47,308 nucleotides of DNA from Chloroflexota bacterium (GTDB taxonomy: Bacteria; Chloroflexota; Limnocylindria; Limnocylindrales; CSP1-4). The notes below the pieces were generated by a model, which saw only the letters and a list, made by a program, of their open reading frames with translations, had not been told where the DNA came from and ran no database searches. The DNA lies in contig JAJYGH010000062.1 of the NCBI GenBank assembly GCA_021785175.1, forward strand, positions 1-47,308, written 5' to 3'. Numbering within the stretch: position 1 is the first letter of the stretch; each line of letters begins with the position of its first letter. Shown here one piece after another: positions 7,399 to 16,499 of the stretch. The position numbers and the translations under genes were made by a program.

Positions 7399-8076
7399 GT
7401 GACGGCCATGAAGATCGGTGTCCTCGCCATGCAGGGCGCCTTTGCCGAGCACATCCAGGTCCTGCGCGAGATCGGGATCGAAGGTGTCCCGATCCGTCTT
7501 CCGCGGGACCTCGCGGGCATCTCGGGGCTGATCCTGCCCGGCGGCGAGAGCACGACGATGCGCAAGCTCGTCGATCGCTGGGCGCTGCGCGAGCCGATCG
7601 AGCACCTCATCGAACAGGGGACGCCGGTGCTCGGGACGTGCGCCGGGATGATCCTGCTGTCGCGTCGGATCGTCGACGGCGACGAGCCCGTGTTCCCCGT
7701 CCTCGACATCGACATCAAGCGCAACGCCTTCGGCCGCCAGCTCGACAGCTTCGAGACCGACCTCGTGGTGCCGCTCCTGGGCGATCGTCCGATGCACGCC
7801 GTGTTCATCCGGGCGCCCGTCGTCGAGCGCGCCGGGCCGGCGGTCGAGGTGCTCGCGCGGCTGGAGGGCGGCCGGATCGTGGCGGTCCGGCAGCGCAACG
7901 TGCTCGCGACGGCGTTCCACCCCGAGCTGGCCGGTGAGACGCGGTTCCACAGCCTGCTCGCGACGATGGCCGCCGACCACGACGAGCCGGGCGAGGGATC
8001 GGGGCCGGCGCGACGTCCGGCGCCGTCGACGGCGTCCGGATCGCCGGACGGCAACCGGCGGGCGGCGTCGTCGTGA
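7399..8076 (+). CDS. pdxT: Pyridoxal 5'-phosphate synthase glutaminase subunit PdxT
   Basis: A class I glutaminase that feeds ammonia to PdxS. The sequence shows KIGVLAMQGAFAEH, LILPGGESTTM, the nucleophile cysteine in GTCAGMILLS, and the His/Glu of the triad in AFHPELAGE. I place the start at GTG 7399 because GGAGG (7387-7391) sits seven bases before it; the ATG at 7408, where conservation begins, would be 16 bases away. After the catalytic core there is an extra tail of about 30 residues rich in Pro, Gly and Ser, absent from typical PdxT of about 190 residues. The stop overlaps the next start (GTGA, 8073-8076). Confidence 0.96.
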   Translation: MTAMKIGVLAMQGAFAEHIQVLREIGIEGVPIRLPRDLAGISGLILPGGESTTMRKLVDRWALREPIEHLIEQGTPVLGTCAGMILLSRRIVDGDEPVFPVLDIDIKRNAFGRQLDSFETDLVVPLLGDRPMHAVFIRAPVVERAGPAVEVLARLEGGRIVAVRQRNVLATAFHPELAGETRFHSLLATMAADHDEPGEGSGPARRPAPSTASGSPDGNRRAASS

Positions 8077-9122
8077 GCACGCGCCCTGGCCGGGTCCGAG
8101 GCGCGCGGCTGACGGACCTCGCCGCGCTCGGCGAGCTGTCGCGGCTGTGCCACCAGGCCGACGACCGGGAGTCCGGCGCGCGCTCGCTGGGCCTGCCCGT
8201 GAGGAGCCAGGTCAGCGTCTTTCGCCTGTTCCGGATGCCGCTCGGCGCGTTCCGGCCGAGCGACCAGCTCTTCGTGTACGAGGAGGACGGCCGGCTGGCG
8301 GGGCTCGCACGGATCGAACGGGACCCGCAGCGTGACGAGTGGACGATCGTCGAGCTCGACGCGATCGGGATGCACGAGGCGGGCGACATCCGACTGCGGC
8401 TGGTGCAGCACCTCCTTCGCGACGCTGCCCGGCGGGGCGCGATCCGGTTCCACGTTGCGTGCGCGGACGCTGGCGGGAACGTCGAGCTGTTCATGCAGGC
8501 GGGGTTCATCCCGTACGGGCAGGAGCACGTGCTGTACCAGGCACCGGAGGTCCCCCTGCCGAGAGTGACTCCCGAGGAGGCCGCGCGAGCGGGGATCCGG
8601 CCGGCGCTGCCCGTCGACGCGCTCGCGCTCAGCCGGCTCTACGCCCAGGTCACGCCGCCGCCCGTCGCGCGTCTCGAGGCGTACCGGCTCCCCGACTGGG
8701 AGCGATCGAGCCAGCAGGCGGCGACGCCGCGGAGCAGCCTGGCGCCGATCCTCCGCTTCGCCGAGGTCGAGTCGTACGTGCAGGAGCACGACGGCGAGCA
8801 GGGCACCGGGATCGCCGGGCTGCTGCACGTCGGCGTGGCGCGGGAGGAACAGCCGCACTACCTGCGCGTGATGGTCCGCCCCGACCACGACGCGACCCCG
8901 CTCGTGCGCTACGGCCTGTCGCTGATCGGCGAGCGGAGCGGCGGCAGGGGACGAGGCGGGCGGCATGACCAGGGCGTGATCGCCCCGATCCGGACCTACG
9001 AGGCGCCCGTCGACCGCTGCTTCGAGGAATGTGGCTTCACGAACGTGGCGACCGTGACGCTGCTCATGAAGGAAGCGCTCGTGCGCGTCACGGAGCCGGC
9101 CCTCGTGCCGGTGACCCGTTGA
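8073..9122 (+). CDS. GNAT-like acetyltransferase, possibly two-domain
   Basis: A 349-residue protein with a weak GNAT fold in residues 5-160 ([57 protein letters not shown]). A second half (about 175-335) may be a divergent repeat of the same fold. The canonical acetyl-CoA loop Q/RxxGxG/A is poorly kept, so activity is uncertain. It begins with GTG inside the pdxT stop, so it is translationally coupled to pdxT, and ends 19 bases before the R3H ATPase. The substrate cannot be inferred. Confidence 0.6.
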   Translation: MSTRPGRVRGARLTDLAALGELSRLCHQADDRESGARSLGLPVRSQVSVFRLFRMPLGAFRPSDQLFVYEEDGRLAGLARIERDPQRDEWTIVELDAIGMHEAGDIRLRLVQHLLRDAARRGAIRFHVACADAGGNVELFMQAGFIPYGQEHVLYQAPEVPLPRVTPEEAARAGIRPALPVDALALSRLYAQVTPPPVARLEAYRLPDWERSSQQAATPRSSLAPILRFAEVESYVQEHDGEQGTGIAGLLHVGVAREEQPHYLRVMVRPDHDATPLVRYGLSLIGERSGGRGRGGRHDQGVIAPIRTYEAPVDRCFEECGFTNVATVTLLMKEALVRVTEPALVPVTR

Positions 9123-9141
9123 CCCGCGGGCAAGGAGAACA

Positions 9142-11418
9142 GTGACGCTCAACCACCGCCGAGAACTCACCGACGATTTGGACGCGCTCCTCGCGGCGCT
9201 GCCCCCGGAGATCGCGGACCGGCTGCGAAACCTGCCTGAGGATCGGGAGCTCATCGAGGTCGTGCTCGACCTCGGGCGCCGGCCTGAGGCCCGGTTCGGC
9301 TCGGGCGGGGAGGAGGTCCTGCTCGACCGGGAGGTCACCGACCGGGACATCCAGTGGGTCGTCGACCACATCGGATCCTTCGGCGACGACAACCGGGCGG
9401 GTGTCGAGCGGACCTTGCACCGGATCAGCGCGATCCGGAACCGCAGCGGCAAGATCGTCGGGCTGACGTGCCGCGTCGGACGCGCCGTGTTCGGCACGAT
9501 CGAGATCGTCGGGGACCTCGTCGAGTCCGGGCGCTCCGTGCTGATCATGGGCCGCCCGGGCATCGGCAAGACGACCATGCTGCGCGAGGCGGCGCGCGTG
9601 CTGGCGGATGATCTCGACAAGCGGGTGGTGGTCGTCGACACGTCGAACGAGATCGCGGGCGACGGTGACATCCCGCATCCGGGCATCGGCCGGGCGCGCC
9701 GGATGCAGGTTCCCACGCCGGCGCTGCAGCACGCGGTGATGATCGAGGCGGTCGAGAACCACATGCCGCAGGTCATCGTCATCGACGAGATCGGCACCGA
9801 GCTCGAGGCGATGGCGGCCCGCACGATCGCCGAGCGGGGCGTGCAGCTCATCGGCACGGCGCACGGCAACAACCTCGACAACCTCATGCTGAACCCGACG
9901 CTGTCCGACCTCATCGGCGGGATCCAGAGCGTCACGCTCGGCGATGAGGAGGCCCGGCGCCGCCGGACGCAGAAGAGCGTGCTCGAGCGGAAGGCGCCGC
10001 CCACGTTCGACGTCGTCGTCGAGATCCAGGATCGTGACCGGGTCGTCGTCCACGCCGACGTGGCCGAGACGGTCGACGCGCTCCTGCGCGGCGATCCGGT
10101 CGCGCCCGAACTTCGCTGGCGCGACGAGGGCGGTGTGCATCGCTCCCAGTCCCGGCCCCGGCCGCGTCCCGCGCAGGGGGTCGCGGACCGCTTCGCCGGC
10201 CTCGTCGGGACCGGGCAGGCGGGCTGGCGGCCCGAGCCCGGATGGCGCGGTGAGTCCGAGTACCGGACGGGCGGCCTGCGCGAGCCTGAGCCCGGGTATC
10301 GGCCGGGTTTCCGGGCGGGCACCTCAGGCGGGTGGCGAGCAGCGCGCGGGCGCGAGACGACGCGGTCTGGCCGCGCCCGGCCACGCGGCGGGGACACCGG
10401 CACGCCCTCTGCCGGCGCGCCCGCAGAGGGCGGCTGGTCCACCGATCGCGACGCGTATTTCGCGACGATGGGCGGACCCGAGCTGGCGTTCCGGTCGGGC
10501 GACATCGCGGACCGCGGGCCGCTCGAACGGGGCTCACAGGCCGCGGCGCTGGATCAGCGGGCCCGCGACGCGCGTGAGCTCGAACGTCAGCGCTCGTGGC
10601 GGGAGTCCGCCGCGCGCGCGCTGGAGGCGGCCGGGAACGACGACGCGGACGGCGAGCCGGGCGAGGACGACACGGGCGGCGCCGGAGGCCTGCAGGCGCG
10701 CGACGGCGACGTCGACCGCCCGGTCGTGGCGTCGCGCGGCGCAGCTGCCGCGAACGGCGGCGAACGCGAGCCCGGCCCATCGGGCCCCGACCGGGCCGGC
10801 CGGGTCTCCGGGCGGGCGGAACTCCGCGACGGCGAGCTCCCTGGCGACGCGGACGACGAGGAGGAGGAGCAGGAGGAGGACGAGGAGCCGGCCGGCTCCG
10901 TGTTCGACCGCCTCGGCAGGCGTGCGCCCGACGGCTATGCGACCTCGCTGCCGACGATCCGCGTTCTCGGGTTCGGGGTCAGCCGCAAGAAGCTCGAGCA
11001 GGCCATCCGAGAGCTGCAGCTGCCGGTCATCGTCGTCCAGGACGCCGAGGAGGCGGACGTCGTCATCACGCTGCGCAACTACTACCGACAGAAGCTGCCG
11101 GCGCTGCGCGAGGCCGAGGAGCGGGCGCTGCCGATCTTCGTCCTGAAGTCGAACACGGTCATCCAGATGGAGGCGTGCCTGACGTCCCTGTACTCGATCG
11201 AGGTCGACCCCCGCGAGGCGGCGCTGCGGGAGACCGAGGAGGCGATCGGGCTCGTGAAGCACGAGTCGCGTCCGGTCGAGCTGACGCCACAGAACGCCTA
11301 CATCCGCCGCCTGCAGCACCAGATGGCGGAGCAGGCAAACGTGGTGTCGCAGTCGCGGGGGCGCGAGCCGTACCGCCGCGTGCGGCTGTACCCGGACAAG
11401 GCGCGGGCCTGGCGGTAG
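9142..11418 (+). CDS. R3H-domain AAA ATPase (Ycf45 / SpoIIIAA-like)
   Basis: A 758-residue protein. Residues 1-125 form an N-terminal domain. Residues 130-290 are a RecA/AAA-type ATPase like SpoIIIAA and cyanobacterial/plastid Ycf45, with Walker [10 protein letters not shown] (137-145), Walker [11 protein letters not shown] (from 211) and [10 protein letters not shown] as sensor. Residues about 325-590 are a long disordered stretch rich in Arg, Gly, Pro and then acidic runs ([11 protein letters not shown]). The C-terminal 150 residues hold a conserved alpha/beta segment ([20 protein letters not shown]) and an R3H single-strand nucleic-acid-binding motif near 705-745 ([27 protein letters not shown]). 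AAGGAG lies four bases before the GTG start. The biological role of the family is not settled. Confidence 0.88.
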   Translation: MTLNHRRELTDDLDALLAALPPEIADRLRNLPEDRELIEVVLDLGRRPEARFGSGGEEVLLDREVTDRDIQWVVDHIGSFGDDNRAGVERTLHRISAIRNRSGKIVGLTCRVGRAVFGTIEIVGDLVESGRSVLIMGRPGIGKTTMLREAARVLADDLDKRVVVVDTSNEIAGDGDIPHPGIGRARRMQVPTPALQHAVMIEAVENHMPQVIVIDEIGTELEAMAARTIAERGVQLIGTAHGNNLDNLMLNPTLSDLIGGIQSVTLGDEEARRRRTQKSVLERKAPPTFDVVVEIQDRDRVVVHADVAETVDALLRGDPVAPELRWRDEGGVHRSQSRPRPRPAQGVADRFAGLVGTGQAGWRPEPGWRGESEYRTGGLREPEPGYRPGFRAGTSGGWRAARGRETTRSGRARPRGGDTGTPSAGAPAEGGWSTDRDAYFATMGGPELAFRSGDIADRGPLERGSQAAALDQRARDARELERQRSWRESAARALEAAGNDDADGEPGEDDTGGAGGLQARDGDVDRPVVASRGAAAANGGEREPGPSGPDRAGRVSGRAELRDGELPGDADDEEEEQEEDEEPAGSVFDRLGRRAPDGYATSLPTIRVLGFGVSRKKLEQAIRELQLPVIVVQDAEEADVVITLRNYYRQKLPALREAEERALPIFVLKSNTVIQMEACLTSLYSIEVDPREAALRETEEAIGLVKHESRPVELTPQNAYIRRLQHQMAEQANVVSQSRGREPYRRVRLYPDKARAWR

Positions 11419-11543
11419 CTGCGGCCGGGCGTCACCGCAGGTCCTCCCGGCCGATCACCGGCGCCCCGCCGGCCGCCGCCCGACGGACGTCTCGATCCGG
11501 TCGGCGCGACGGGGGTTCGCGACGGCGGCAACGCGTGCGCCCG

Positions 11544-11549
11544 TAGACT
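11544..11549 (+). promoter_or_regulatory. -10 box of tmk (TAGACT), leaderless geometry
   Basis: TAGACT ends six bases before the tmk ATG at 11556. No Shine-Dalgarno lies between, so transcription should start at or next to the start codon. The preceding GT gives the form GTAGACT seen repeatedly in the window. Confidence 0.55.
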
Positions 11550-11555
11550 CCGGAC

Positions 11556-12215
11556 ATGGTGCTGCTGGGCACGTTCATCACGTTCGAGGGGCCGGACGGG
11601 TCCGGGAAGTCGACGCAGGCCCGACTGCTCGCCCAGCGGCTCGCGTCGCTGGGCGTGGACGTGGTGCTCACGCGCGAACCCGGGGGCACGCCGCTCGGGG
11701 AGCGGGTCCGCCGCGTGCTGCTCGATCGGGACGGGGTCAGGCATGCCGCGCGTGCGGACGCCCTGCTGTTCGCCGCGGCCCGCGCGCAGCACGTCGACGA
11801 CGTCATCGTGCCCGCGCTCCGGCGGGGCGCCGTGGTCATCTGCGACCGGTACGCGGATTCGACGGTCGCCTACCAGGGGTACGGCTCGGGGGTTCCGCTC
11901 GAGCGCCTGCGCGAACTTGGCGCCTTCGCCACGCGTGGCCTCCAGCCGAGGCGAACGATCCTGCTCGATCTGCCGGTCGATGCGGGCCTGGCTCGGCGAT
12001 CGGCGGGCGAGCCGGAGGGGCTGACGCGCTTCGAGACTGCGGACGTGTTCGACGCCGCGTTCCACGAGCGGGTCCGGATGGGGTTCCTCGAGCTGGCGAA
12101 GGTCGAGCCGGCGCGCTGGCTGGTCGTCGATGCCGATCGGCCGGCCGACGTCATCGCCCGCGAGATCTTCGTGTCGATCGCCGACCTGCTCGAGCTGACG
12201 CACGAGGCCATGTAG
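11556..12215 (+). CDS. tmk: Thymidylate kinase
   Basis: A 219-residue kinase that phosphorylates dTMP to dTDP. P-loop GPDGSGKST (about 12-20), TREPGGTPLGERVR for dTMP binding, and CDRYADSTVAYQGYG with the DRY motif are all present. The LID region is short (ARRSAGEPEGLTRFE). The gene appears leaderless. In Firmicutes tmk is followed by yaaQ/darA; here darA also lies downstream but a GGDEF gene on the other strand is placed between them. Confidence 0.97.
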   Translation: MVLLGTFITFEGPDGSGKSTQARLLAQRLASLGVDVVLTREPGGTPLGERVRRVLLDRDGVRHAARADALLFAAARAQHVDDVIVPALRRGAVVICDRYADSTVAYQGYGSGVPLERLRELGAFATRGLQPRRTILLDLPVDAGLARRSAGEPEGLTRFETADVFDAAFHERVRMGFLELAKVEPARWLVVDADRPADVIAREIFVSIADLLELTHEAM

Positions 12216-12217
12216 AC

Positions 12218-12254
12218 CGCGGACGTCGGGTTCCGGTCGCGGCGGGCGTCCGCG
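12218..12254. terminator. Inverted repeat between convergent tmk and GGDEF genes
   Basis: CGCGGACG (12218-12225) and CGTCCGCG (12247-12254) are perfect 8-bp complements two bases after the tmk stop, with a 21-base GC-rich loop. It sits where a bidirectional terminator would be expected. There is no T-tract, so intrinsic termination is not proven. Confidence 0.3.
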
Positions 12255-12302
12255 ACGCGCTGGCCGGTGTTCGGGCGCGTCCTGCGGATCCGCCGGTCCA
12301 GG

Positions 12303-13307
12303 TCAGGTCGCGGAGACGATGGCGCCCCCGCGCTGCCGTGCGTCCGCGAGCGCCCGCTCTGCCGACGCGAGCATCTCGCCCGGCGCCGACCCGTCGGCGG
12401 GGTAGATCGCGACCCCGACGCTCACCGCGGGCGGCGCGCCGTTCTCACCGATCCGGGCGATCGCCCCCGCGGCCCGCTGGGCCATCGCGAGGCCTGACGA
12501 TCCGGGCGCGACGACGACGAACTCGGAGCGTCCGTACCGGGCGACGGTGTCGACCAGGCGGACGGTGTCGGCGAGCGACGCGGCAACGCGGCGCAGCACG
12601 TCGTCGGCCGCGTGCGCACCCTCGCGCTCGGCCAGCCCGTCCAGGCCGTCCACGCCGAAGATCGCGACGCCGAGGGTGGTCGCCTGCCGCGCGGCTCGGG
12701 CGATCTCGAGCTCGAGGACCCGGTCGAGCGTGCGGCGGTTCGCCAGCCCGGTGAGCGCATCGGTGTGCGCGAGGCGGTCGAGCCAGTCCGATCGTTCCTC
12801 GAGGGCCGTCTCGAGTCGGGCTCGGGACGTCACGAGCGCGCCGAGGACGGCGAGCGCCCGGAGCGCATCGATGTCGGGGTCGGGCCGGTCCGACGGGATC
12901 GCCGCGACGAGGACGCCTTCGACGTCCGCCGTCCCGTCGTCCCGCTCGGTGAGCATGGGGAAGTGGACTGCGAGCCGGGCCGAGGGGACCGCTTCGAGGA
13001 CCGCAGCCTCCCGGCCGCGGGCAGCGAGGATCTCGCGTCGGTCCATCACGGCCCGCGCGGCCGGATCCGAGCTCGAGGACGCGTCGGAGGCGTCGAGCAC
13101 GGGGAGGTCGCGCAGCTCGGGGCCGTGCGCGGCTGCGGGGCGAAGCGCGAGCACGTCGTCGAGGAGCAGGACCGCGGCAGGGCCGCAGGCGATCTGGGAG
13201 GCGTGGCGCGCGACGGCGTCGAGCCTGGCATCGAGACGCGTGGCGCTGGCGATCTCGAGCGCGCACGAGACGACGGCGGCCGAGGTCGTCGAAGGTTCGC
13301 CGGACAT
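12303..13307 (-). CDS. GAF-like plus degenerate GGDEF domain protein
   Basis: A 334-residue soluble protein. Residues about 10-165 resemble a GAF-type sensor. Residues about 170-334 are a GGDEF domain (HTDALTGLANRRTLDRVL, IFGVDGLDGLAE, HAADDVLRRVA). The active-site loop reads GRSEF in place of GGDEF, so the second Gly and the Asp are lost, which probably abolishes diguanylate cyclase activity; a GTP- or c-di-GMP-sensing role is possible. The start at 13307 is supported by GGAGG five bases upstream. It is divergent from darA. Confidence 0.85.
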   Translation of the reverse strand: MSGEPSTTSAAVVSCALEIASATRLDARLDAVARHASQIACGPAAVLLLDDVLALRPAAAHGPELRDLPVLDASDASSSSDPAARAVMDRREILAARGREAAVLEAVPSARLAVHFPMLTERDDGTADVEGVLVAAIPSDRPDPDIDALRALAVLGALVTSRARLETALEERSDWLDRLAHTDALTGLANRRTLDRVLELEIARAARQATTLGVAIFGVDGLDGLAEREGAHAADDVLRRVAASLADTVRLVDTVARYGRSEFVVVAPGSSGLAMAQRAAGAIARIGENGAPPAVSVGVAIYPADGSAPGEMLASAERALADARQRGGAIVSAT

Positions 13308-13545
13308 CCCAGCCTCCACGATGTCGCGATCGGGACCCGTCACGGACCGCACCAGGCTCGACCGCGTACCCGCTGCGGTGACCGCAGACGCCCACGCATG
13401 ATACGCGGGGGCGGGAGTGGGACGATGGTCGCTGCAGCGACCCGAAGCCGCGCCCGACGGCACCGGGACGCCGGCATGCGGAACGTCGCGCCACCGGCGG
13501 ACGCTCGACCGGACGGCGGCCCGTCATCGGGTCGCGGCCCACCCC

Positions 13546-13551
13546 TATACT
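13546..13551 (+). promoter_or_regulatory. -10 box of darA (TATACT), leaderless geometry
   Basis: TATACT ends seven bases before the GTG start at 13559, with no Shine-Dalgarno between. The 13-base string TATACTGCCCGCC here recurs exactly at the guaB3 promoter and nearly so at mreB. Confidence 0.6.
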
Positions 13552-13558
13552 GCCCGCC

Positions 13559-13888
13559 GTGAAGCTCGTGGTCGCCATCGTCCACAGCGAGGACGCCGGC
13601 GCTCTCGTGGATGCCCTCCTCGAGCGCGAGTTCCGGGCGACCCGTCTCCACTCCTCCGGCGGCTTCCTCAAACAGACGAACGCGACCGTCATCGTCGGCG
13701 TCGAGGAGGAGCAGGTCGACGAGGTCATCCAGGTCGTCGCCGAGCAGTGCCATGCGCGCACGCAGGTCGTGAACCCGATGCCGCCGATCATGGAGCCCGG
13801 GGAGTTCTACCTGCCGTATCCCGTCGAGGTCGAGATGGGAGGAGCGGTGGTCTTCGTGCTCCCGGTGGAGCGCTTCGTCCGGCTGTAG
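13559..13888 (+). CDS. darA: Cyclic-di-AMP receptor DarA/YaaQ-like P-II family protein
   Basis: A 109-residue P-II-like protein. It shows the DarA pattern: KLVVAIVHSEDAGALVDALLE, then EFRATRLHSSGGFLKQTNATVIVGVEEEQVDEV, then FYLPYPVEVEMGGAVVFVLPVERF. In Firmicutes such proteins bind c-di-AMP as trimers and sit beside tmk, matching the tmk-darA proximity here. No c-di-AMP cyclase is in the window, so ligand binding is assumed from the family. The GTG start is preceded by TATACT at leaderless spacing. Confidence 0.93.
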   Translation: MKLVVAIVHSEDAGALVDALLEREFRATRLHSSGGFLKQTNATVIVGVEEEQVDEVIQVVAEQCHARTQVVNPMPPIMEPGEFYLPYPVEVEMGGAVVFVLPVERFVRL

Positions 13889-13960
13889 CCTCTCCGGCTG
13901 TCCTTGCGCGCGCCCGCTCCCTGCGCCCCGCCGCTGCGGCACCTCGCGCTGCCCTCTCGG

Positions 13961-14024
13961 CGGGCCGCGGACGCGTCGGGCCGCGGACGCGTCGGGCCGC
14001 GGACGCGTCGGGCCGCGGACGCGC
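13961..14024. repeat. Four tandem copies of a 16-bp unit
   Basis: The unit CGGGCCGCGGACGCGT is repeated exactly three times from 13961 and a fourth time with the last base changed. It lies between the convergent stops of darA and the dehydratase. Each unit contains the palindromes CCGCGG and ACGCGT, so the array can form many alternative hairpins and may help end transcription. Confidence 0.9.
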
Positions 14025-14052
14025 ACGGAATCGGGGTGCTGGATCGGCCTCG

Positions 14053-15234
14053 TCAGCCTCCGGCAGCGATGCCGCGCGCCAGCAGCGACTCATATCGCTC
14101 CGGGTCGACGTTCCCGCCGCTGAGAATGCAGACGACGGGCCCCCCGGCCGGGAGTTCCGAGGCGTGGAAGAGCCACGCGGCGAGCGACGTGGCGCCGGAC
14201 GGCTCCAGGACGAGCCGCGCCTCGCGCGACGCGCGCACCATCGCGCGCGCGATCTCGTCCTCCGAGACGACGAGGATGCCGTCGAGGTAGCGGCGGAAGT
14301 GGGCGAACGGGATGACGCCGATGTGCCCGGTTCGCTGGCCGTCGGCGATCGTCCGCCCCACCTGCTCGGTTGGCCACGTCACGATCCGGCCCTCGTGCAG
14401 CGAAGCGCGTCCGTCCGCGGCCAGCTCCGGCTCCACCCCGATCACAGTCGCGTCGGGTGCGAGCGACTTCACGGCCGTCGCCACGCCGCTCGCGATCCCG
14501 CCACCGCCGACGGGGACGAGGACCGTGAACGGGGAGAGTCGTCCGCCGACGCCCGCCTCCGCGTCGATCTCCGCCAGCTGCTCCACGATCTCCAGGCCGA
14601 TCGTGCCCTGGCCTGCGATCGTCGCCGCGTCGTCGTACGGAGCCACCATCGTCAGGCCATCGCGCCACGCGAGCTCCGCTGCCCGTTCCGCCCGCTCCTC
14701 GCTCGACGGCCCGACGACGACGACCTCCGCCCCGTCCGCCCGGACCCGCTCGACCTTCACGGCGGGGGCATCGGACGGCATGACGATCACCGCACGCACG
14801 CCGAGCAGCCGCGCCGCCCGCGCGACGCCCTGCGCGTGGTTGCCGCTCGAGTGCGTGACGACGCCCGCCGCGCGCCGCTCGGGGGGCAGCGACGCGATGT
14901 TGTAGTACGCGCCCCGCAGCTTGAAGGCGCCGATCGGCTGGAGTGACTCCGGCTTGAGCCATGCGCGCGTGCGGCCGGAGGCGTCATCCGGGAGCGGTGG
15001 CCCGAAGCGGAGCAGGGGGGTCCGCACGACGACACCGCGGATGACGCCGGCGGCGCGACGGATGTCGTCGAGCGTGACGAGCGCGGGTTCGGCGGAGGGC
15101 GCGCCGGCGGTGGGCATGGACACCGGGCCTGCGGCAGTCTCGCTCGCGGAGGCGACCCGGCCGGCTGGCTCGGCTTCGGCGACGGCATCGGCGCCGGCAG
15201 CCGGCGCCTGGGCAGGGTGGGTGAGCGGATGCAT
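14053..15234 (-). CDS. Threonine/serine dehydratase-like PLP enzyme
   Basis: A beta-family PLP enzyme of 393 residues if started at ATG 15234. The PLP lysine is in PIGAFKLRGAYYN. The substrate loop is THSSGNHAQGVA, the phosphate-binding glycine loop is PVGGGGIASGVA, and the C-terminal PLP pocket is CILSGGNVDPERY. There is no C-terminal ACT regulatory domain, as in the short catabolic-type threonine dehydratases, which deaminate threonine or serine to 2-oxobutyrate or pyruvate. Homology begins at VTLDDIRRAAG, so ATG 15117 is an alternative start that removes about 40 Ala/Pro/Glu-rich residues. It is divergent from guaB3 over about 48 bases. Confidence 0.88.
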   Translation of the reverse strand: MHPLTHPAQAPAAGADAVAEAEPAGRVASASETAAGPVSMPTAGAPSAEPALVTLDDIRRAAGVIRGVVVRTPLLRFGPPLPDDASGRTRAWLKPESLQPIGAFKLRGAYYNIASLPPERRAAGVVTHSSGNHAQGVARAARLLGVRAVIVMPSDAPAVKVERVRADGAEVVVVGPSSEERAERAAELAWRDGLTMVAPYDDAATIAGQGTIGLEIVEQLAEIDAEAGVGGRLSPFTVLVPVGGGGIASGVATAVKSLAPDATVIGVEPELAADGRASLHEGRIVTWPTEQVGRTIADGQRTGHIGVIPFAHFRRYLDGILVVSEDEIARAMVRASREARLVLEPSGATSLAAWLFHASELPAGGPVVCILSGGNVDPERYESLLARGIAAGG

Positions 15235-15237
15235 GCC

Positions 15238-15245
15238 GGTATACT
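15238..15245 (+). promoter_or_regulatory. guaB3 promoter -10 (TATACT), partly symmetric
   Basis: TATACT at 15240-15245 is 37 bases before the guaB3 GTG; the leader contains AGGAG (15270-15274). The overlapping palindrome GTATAC (15239-15244) gives a weak TATACC in the opposite direction toward the dehydratase gene. Confidence 0.5.
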
Positions 15246-15282
15246 GCCCGCCAACCTCCCGCTGCGCACAGGAGCCCCCCGC

Positions 15283-16467
15283 GTGTCCCACGCCGTCTCC
15301 CCGTCTTCATCCCTTGACGGACCCGCGTCGCGGCGCGCTTCGAAGCTCGATTCGATCCGGCTGACGTACGGCTTCGAGGACGTCTCTCTCGCGCCGGGGA
15401 TCGAGACCGTGGATCTGGCTGACGTCGACACGCAGGTGGAGATCGGGGGGATCCGGCTGGCCATCCCCGTGCTCGCGGCCGCGATGGATGCCGTCGTCGA
15501 TCCGCGGTTCGCCGGCGCGCTCGCGCGCCTCGGCGGCCTGGCCGTGCTGAACCTCGAGGGGCTGCAGACGCGGTACGAGGACGCGGACGCTGTCCTGCGC
15601 CGCATCGCGGGGGCACCCGACGATGGCGTGCAGGACCTCCTGGCGGAGACGTACGGCCCGCCGATCCGCGAGGACCTCGTGGCCCGGCGCATCGATGAGC
15701 TCCACCGTGCCGGCAGCCCGGCCGCGGTTTCGGCGACGCCCGCCGCGGCGCACCGCTGGGGCCCGTTCTGCGCGAGTTGCGGCGCGGACCTGTTCCTCGT
15801 CCAGTCGCAGGTGAGCTCCGCGCGGCACCTCGCCGCCGGGTACGAACCGCTCGAGCTCGCCGAGTTCACGCGGACGATGCCCATTCCCGTCGCGGTCGGC
15901 AACACCACGTCGTTCGAGGCGGCGTACCGGCTCATGCGGCAGGGGATCGCCGCGATCTTCGTCGGGGTGGGCCCGGGAGCAGCCTGTACGACGCGGGAGG
16001 TGCTCGGCATCGGCGTGCCGCAGGTCACGGCGATCAGCGACGTCGCCGCGGCGCGCGACACGTACCTGGACGAGACCGGACGGTACGTGCCGGTCGTCGG
16101 GGACGGAGGCATGCGGCGCGGCGGCGAGATCGCGAAGGCCATCGCGGCGGGCGCGGACGCCGTGATGCTGGGCTCGCCGCTCGCCCGTGCCGAGGAGGCG
16201 CCCGGACGGGGCACGAACTGGGGGATGGCGGCGCCCTCGCCGACCCTCCCGCGGGGGACCCGGATCCGCGTCGGGACCGTGGGGTCGCTCGAGCGCATCC
16301 TGTTCGGCCCGTCCCGGGTCACGGACGGCTCGGAGAACCTCGTGGGCGCGCTGCGGCAGTCGATGGCGGCGCTCGGGGCGCGGACGATCGCGGACATGCA
16401 GCGGGTCGAGATGGTGTACGCGCCGGCGCTCGCCAGCGAGGGCAAGTCCTGGCAGCGGGCGAGGTAG
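15283..16467 (+). CDS. guaB3: GuaB3-family IMP dehydrogenase-like protein
   Basis: A 394-residue TIM-barrel protein of the IMPDH/GMP reductase family without CBS domains. DVSLAPGIETVD and PVLAAAMDAVVDPRFAGALARLGGLAVLNLEG are typical of the N-terminal part. The catalytic cysteine loop is VGVGPGAACTTREVLG, the variant used by GuaB3 rather than GSICTTR of classical GuaB. VVGDGGMRRGGEIAKAIAAGADAVMLGSPLA binds the phosphate. Pairing with guaA nearby supports a role in XMP/GMP synthesis. The GTG at 15283 is chosen because AGGAG lies eight bases upstream. A cysteine pair (FCASCGADLF) in the insert is unusual. Confidence 0.9.
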   Translation: MSHAVSPSSSLDGPASRRASKLDSIRLTYGFEDVSLAPGIETVDLADVDTQVEIGGIRLAIPVLAAAMDAVVDPRFAGALARLGGLAVLNLEGLQTRYEDADAVLRRIAGAPDDGVQDLLAETYGPPIREDLVARRIDELHRAGSPAAVSATPAAAHRWGPFCASCGADLFLVQSQVSSARHLAAGYEPLELAEFTRTMPIPVAVGNTTSFEAAYRLMRQGIAAIFVGVGPGAACTTREVLGIGVPQVTAISDVAAARDTYLDETGRYVPVVGDGGMRRGGEIAKAIAAGADAVMLGSPLARAEEAPGRGTNWGMAAPSPTLPRGTRIRVGTVGSLERILFGPSRVTDGSENLVGALRQSMAALGARTIADMQRVEMVYAPALASEGKSWQRAR

Positions 16468-16499
16468 CCGACCTGCGTCCGGATGACGCCGGCGAGGGC

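Noticed and set aside
7215-10505. Minus-strand open frame of 1096 codons
   Set aside because: It lies opposite pdxT, the GNAT gene and the R3H ATPase, all of which have clear motifs on the plus strand.
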